A DNA stretch of 7,712 nucleotides from Armatimonadota bacterium (GTDB lineage: Bacteria; Armatimonadota; Armatimonadia; Armatimonadales; Armatimonadaceae): assembly GCA_014379275.1 (NCBI GenBank), contig JACMMA010000878.1, positions 1 to 7,712 of the forward strand, in the 5' to 3' direction. Positions 5,196 to 7,712 of this stretch are shown piece by piece (the stretch's first letter is position 1; every line of letters starts with the position of its first letter). The position numbers were made by a program, and so were the translations under genes. The notes beneath the pieces are model-generated. The model saw only the letters and a program-made list of their open reading frames with translations, did no database searches and had not been told where the DNA came from.

Positions 5196-6104
5196 ATGAA
5201 CAATCCATTACTTGATATTCGCATTGGCACGCTTGTGCAGGGTGGAATACCCGACCCCGCGAACTATATACGGCAGATTCTGCCGCACGGCTTTGAAAGC
5301 TTTCAACTCTTTTTCTGGCAAACGCTGGGCGGGAAAGACCTGACCGCCCTCGTGCCGTCTGTCATGGATGCGGTCGGCGACGCCGCCATTATCAGCTCGC
5401 TCGGTGTTTTCGGAAACCCACTCGGCGACACCGACACCGACCGCGAAACTCTCCGTGCTTGGGAGCTTGCGATTGACGCCGCGCCGTTGTATGGCGCGAA
5501 GATCGTTGCCGGATTCACCGGGCGAGTACGTGGCAAAAGTATCCCGGACAGCATCGCCCGTTATAAAGAAGTGTGGGGACCGCTCGCGAAACGTGCCCAG
5601 GACAAAGGCGTTCGCATCGCGTTCGAGAACTGCCCGATGGGCGGCAGTTGGAACTCGGGCGACTGGAATATCGCGCACAACCCGCAGGCGTGGGAATTGA
5701 TGTTTGACGCGCTGCCGGACGAGAACATCGGCATCGAATGGGAACCCTGCCATCAACTCACGCAACTGATCGACCCGCTACCGCAACTGCGCGAATGGCT
5801 TCCGACGGGCAAGATTTTCCACATCCACGGCAAAGACGCTACGGTTCTGCGCGACGTGGTTGCGAAGCACGGTATCACGGGCGGCACGCCGTGGGTATTC
5901 CACCGCACTCCCGGTTTCGGCGACACGAACTGGGCGGATGTCATCACCGACCTGCGTCGTTTCGGCTACACCGGCGCGATAGACATTGAGGGCTGGCACG
6001 ACCCCGTTTACAAGAACGAACTGGAGGTGACCGGGCAGGTACAGGGGATGCGCTATCTCAAAGCCTGCCGCGGCGGCGACGTATTCGTGCCGAACCCGGC
6101 ATAA
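5196..6104 (+). CDS. Sugar phosphate isomerase/epimerase family protein (xylose isomerase-like TIM barrel)
   Basis: From ATG 5196 the product is 302 residues, typical of the AP_endonuc_2/xylose isomerase-like TIM-barrel family. Members isomerise or epimerise sugars and related polyols using a divalent metal. The barrel strands are visible in order: IRIGTLVQGG (8-17), FESFQLFFWQ (33-42), IISSLGVFGNPLG (65-77), GAKIVAGFTG (100-109), VRIAFENCPMGG (139-150), IGIEWEPCHQL (179-188), IFHIHGKDA (207-215) and TGAIDIEGWHDP (259-270). Glu144, Glu183 (in EPCH, where DPSH is common), His211 and Glu265 are the probable metal ligands. No signal peptide is seen, so the enzyme is cytoplasmic. The substrate cannot be told from sequence. 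The frame is open upstream to GTG 4998, but that extension is translated repeat sequence. ATG 5184 (MGFAMNN) is an alternative start. Neither has a good ribosome binding site; AGGAGA at 5159-5164 is too far. Confidence 0.9.
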   Translation: MNNPLLDIRIGTLVQGGIPDPANYIRQILPHGFESFQLFFWQTLGGKDLTALVPSVMDAVGDAAIISSLGVFGNPLGDTDTDRETLRAWELAIDAAPLYGAKIVAGFTGRVRGKSIPDSIARYKEVWGPLAKRAQDKGVRIAFENCPMGGSWNSGDWNIAHNPQAWELMFDALPDENIGIEWEPCHQLTQLIDPLPQLREWLPTGKIFHIHGKDATVLRDVVAKHGITGGTPWVFHRTPGFGDTNWADVITDLRRFGYTGAIDIEGWHDPVYKNELEVTGQVQGMRYLKACRGGDVFVPNPA

Positions 6105-6136
6105 ACTGGATCACGTGCAACCGGTGCTCTGCGCTA

Positions 6137-6165
6137 TTGACAGACACCGGTTACTCACCTATAAT
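6137..6165 (+). promoter_or_regulatory. Consensus sigma70 promoter of the tRNA-Ser gene
   Basis: TTGACA (6137-6142) and TATAAT (6160-6165) are both perfect consensus hexamers, separated by the ideal 17 bases. Transcription would begin near 6172, giving a ~38-nt leader before the tRNA. ACCGGTG (6120-6126) and CACCGGT (6145-6151) form a perfect 7-bp dyad spanning the -35 element, which may be a fold at the end of the isomerase transcript or a protein-binding site. Confidence 0.92.
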
Positions 6166-6209
6166 GATGCTTGCGCGAATGCAACGGTGATGTTGCTTCG
6201 TGTGGGTAG

Positions 6210-6297
6210 GGAGTGGTGTCCGAGTTGGTCGAAGGAGCACGATTGGAAATCGTGTAGGCGGTCAAACGTCTCGTGGGTTCGAATCCCACTCACTCCG
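6210..6297 (+). tRNA. tRNA-Ser (anticodon GGA)
   Basis: The 88-nt sequence folds as a class II tRNA. The acceptor stem is GGAGTGG (6210-6216) with TCACTCC (6290-6296), closing with a G-U pair at its inner end; G6297 is the discriminator base, as expected for serine. The anticodon stem CACGA/TCGTG (6238-6242, 6250-6254) carries the loop TTGGAAA with anticodon GGA at 6245-6247, reading UCC and UCU. A long variable arm (AGGCG/CGTCT, 6256-6271) is diagnostic of a class II tRNA. The T arm is GTGGG-TTCGAAT-CCCAC (6273-6289). The 3' CCA is not encoded (GTTTTT follows), so it must be added enzymatically. Confidence 0.97.
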
Positions 6298-6326
6298 TTT
6301 TTCCGCTTTCAGTTCCCTCGTTAAGT

Positions 6327-6359
6327 TGCCGCGATTCGCCGATGAAACGCGGCATTTTT
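6327..6359 (+). terminator. Intrinsic terminator after tRNA-Ser
   Basis: TGCCGCG (6327-6333) pairs perfectly with CGCGGCA (6348-6354) across a 14-nt loop, followed at once by TTTTT (6355-6359). It is 30 bases beyond the tRNA 3' end and ends the tRNA transcript. Confidence 0.88.
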
Positions 6360-6402
6360 GTTCGATTATTTTAATGTTCGATCACTTAAATAAAGGAGTT
6401 CT

Positions 6403-7712
6403 TTGGACCGATTGCAGAACGTGACGAATACACCACGATGGGGGGCGTTGTTCGCGGCGCATTTAAGCCGCACGCCACCCTGGCAAAGGGCGTTGCTGGT
6501 CCTGTTTTTGCTACCGCCGATTCTCGCCGGCGGGACTGCGGCGGCGTATTACCTGCGACTGCACCAGACCGCGGGAACGCTATCGGTGGACGAACTGCCG
6601 CTTTTTCCTTCCCCCGAAAAGGGAAAGCGGTACTTGATCCTTGCGCCCCACTGCGACGATGAAACGTTGGCGGTTGGTGGGTTTATCGCGGACGCGACCC
6701 GAAAAGGGGCGAGCGTCTCGCTCGCATTCATCACGAACGGCGACGGCTTCCCGGCGGCGGCCACTCGCGAACTCAAGGAGATGAACATCTCGCCCTCGGA
6801 TTATGTGCGCTTCGCGGAACGGCGACAAAAGGAGGCCGAGCGCGCGGCGAAAACGCTCGGGGTCGCCCCCCGTGATTTGTACTTCCTTGGCTACCCGGAT
6901 CGAGGCTTACGCCCGATGTGGGAAACAAACTGGTCGCCGTCCCACCCCTATCGTTCGTTTTACACCGGGCATACGCGATCGCCTTATCCTGTCAGTTTCA
7001 CGAAACATGCGGCGTACAACGGGGCGTTCTTGCAAAGCGATCTGGTGCGGCTACTCAATAAAGTGCGCCCGACTGATATTTTCGTCACGCACCCCGCGGA
7101 CGATCACCCCGACCATTCCGCCGCCGCGTCGTTCGCCCAGTCTGCTCTGCGCGTGTGTCGATCGGAGCGACAGGATCCGTGGGCGCAGGTCACGAGACTC
7201 CATTACTACATCGTGCATCGCGGCGATTGGCCGCTGCCGCAAGGCAAGCGACCGGGATCGAACCTTACGCCGCCCCCGGGTTTAGTGACTACCGATACCG
7301 CGTGGCGCACCTATATGCTCGGGGAGGAGACGAAAGCAATCAAGGATAAAGCCCTGTCGCGCTATGTCTCGCAGCTGAACATCAGCAGCCGTTTCCTCAC
7401 CTCTTTCATCCGTACCAACGAACTCTTCGGTGAAATGAACGCTCCCACGGTCCCGGATAAAACCACCGGTTGGACAACCGTCGCGGTAGACGGACGTCGT
7501 GATGATGTCGTCCGTTATGTGGACCCTGCCGCCGACCTGACAGCGATCTCGGTGCAGCGGACTCACCCGAACACTCTGGTGGTGCGTGTTTCTTTGCGCG
7601 GTGCGGTAGGACCGAAAAGACTGCGATACACTCTGCTTTTGCGAGACGGGGACAACCTGCGAACCGTTTTTCTCGCCGGCCCGGAAGACAAGAATGCCCA
7701 CACGTTGACTGC
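6403..7712 (+). CDS. Membrane-anchored PIG-L family (LmbE-like) deacetylase, partial at the right edge
   Basis: The frame is open from TTG 6403 to the window end (436 complete codons, no stop). PIG-L/LmbE proteins are zinc-dependent deacetylases of N-acetyl-glucosamine derivatives and related amides. The first motif is PHCDDE (residues 82-87; PHPDDE is usual, with Cys in place of Pro), supplying ligands His83 and Asp86. The second is HPADDHPDHS (230-239), giving His235 as probable catalytic residue and His238 as third ligand. Residues ~30-51 (ALLVLFLLPPILAGG...) form one hydrophobic helix, a signal anchor or uncleaved signal, so the catalytic domain is probably outside the membrane. From about residue 356 (GWTTVAVDG) an extra C-terminal region begins, strand-rich in appearance and cut by the edge. 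TTG is chosen because AAGGAG (6393-6398) lies 4 bases before it and a stop (6391-6393) excludes anything further upstream; later TTG 6412 and GTG 6421 are poorly spaced. Its own promoter is not clear, and the tRNA terminator precedes it. Confidence 0.9.
   Translation, partial: MDRLQNVTNTPRWGALFAAHLSRTPPWQRALLVLFLLPPILAGGTAAAYYLRLHQTAGTLSVDELPLFPSPEKGKRYLILAPHCDDETLAVGGFIADATRKGASVSLAFITNGDGFPAAATRELKEMNISPSDYVRFAERRQKEAERAAKTLGVAPRDLYFLGYPDRGLRPMWETNWSPSHPYRSFYTGHTRSPYPVSFTKHAAYNGAFLQSDLVRLLNKVRPTDIFVTHPADDHPDHSAAASFAQSALRVCRSERQDPWAQVTRLHYYIVHRGDWPLPQGKRPGSNLTPPPGLVTTDTAWRTYMLGEETKAIKDKALSRYVSQLNISSRFLTSFIRTNELFGEMNAPTVPDKTTGWTTVAVDGRRDDVVRYVDPAADLTAISVQRTHPNTLVVRVSLRGAVGPKRLRYTLLLRDGDNLRTVFLAGPEDKNAHTLT

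Noticed and set aside
4808..5215. 135-codon plus-strand frame over the terminator and repeat copy B
   Set aside because: It crosses an intrinsic terminator and the repeat, and no family resemblance is seen.
5208..5765. 185-codon minus-strand frame opposite the isomerase
   Set aside because: It is antisense to conserved barrel strands and has no motif of its own.
6360..6382. GTTCGAT direct repeat (6360-6366 and 6376-6382) before the PIG-L gene
   Set aside because: Only 7 bases in two copies in AT-rich DNA; too short to distinguish from chance, and no promoter elements fit around it.
6210..6400. Possible integration (att) site at the tRNA-Ser 3' end
   Set aside because: No second copy of the tRNA 3' end and no integrase is seen in the window.

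Overview
The window is a bacterial chromosomal segment of moderately high GC. It mixes housekeeping genes (rimO, yajQ, a tRNA-Ser) with accessory metabolic and signalling genes. Several features together point to a lineage such as Armatimonadota or a Planctomycetes/Verrucomicrobia-type bacterium: a BlaI/M56 pair whose receptor carries an unusual extracellular part with STN-like regions, a stand-alone TIM-barrel sugar-phosphate isomerase/epimerase, a PIG-L deacetylase, and a relic of a PEP-CTERM surface protein. This placement is an inference; no marker in the window settles it.

Layout, left to right. The N-terminal third of rimO runs leftward off the left edge (1-315). The next ~450 bases hold a hairpin (360-381), a broken PEP-CTERM-type small gene on the plus strand (507-713) and a strong 12-bp-stem hairpin (721-759) that can end both this relic and the leftward yajQ gene. 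yajQ is at 765-1265 on the minus strand. Copy A of an 87/88-bp repeat (1321-1408) lies just upstream of it. About 290 bases without a recognisable gene follow. A promoter with a dyad-rich, operator-like sequence (1695-1738) then drives a two-gene operon: a BlaI/MecI-type repressor (1758-2129) and a long M56 metallopeptidase receptor (2126-4792) that overlap by 4 bases. An intrinsic terminator (4951-4976) closes this operon. Copy B of the repeat (5063-5149), inverted relative to copy A, precedes the isomerase/epimerase gene (5196-6104). A textbook sigma70 promoter (6137-6165), tRNA-Ser(GGA) (6210-6297) and an intrinsic terminator (6327-6359) follow. The last gene is a membrane-anchored PIG-L deacetylase starting at TTG 6403 and running off the right edge.

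How the parts work together. The BlaI/M56 pair looks like a self-regulated signal-transduction unit: the membrane protease would sense something outside the cell and inactivate the repressor. The sensor is not the penicillin-binding domain of BlaR1; it is a ~540-residue part with two regions resembling STN domains. The most unusual non-coding feature is the repeat pair. Both copies sit about 50 nt upstream of a start codon, in the same orientation relative to the gene they precede (yajQ and the isomerase), and each holds two GGGTACCC palindromes exactly 32 bp apart. This suggests a mobile or shared regulatory module rather than random repeat debris.
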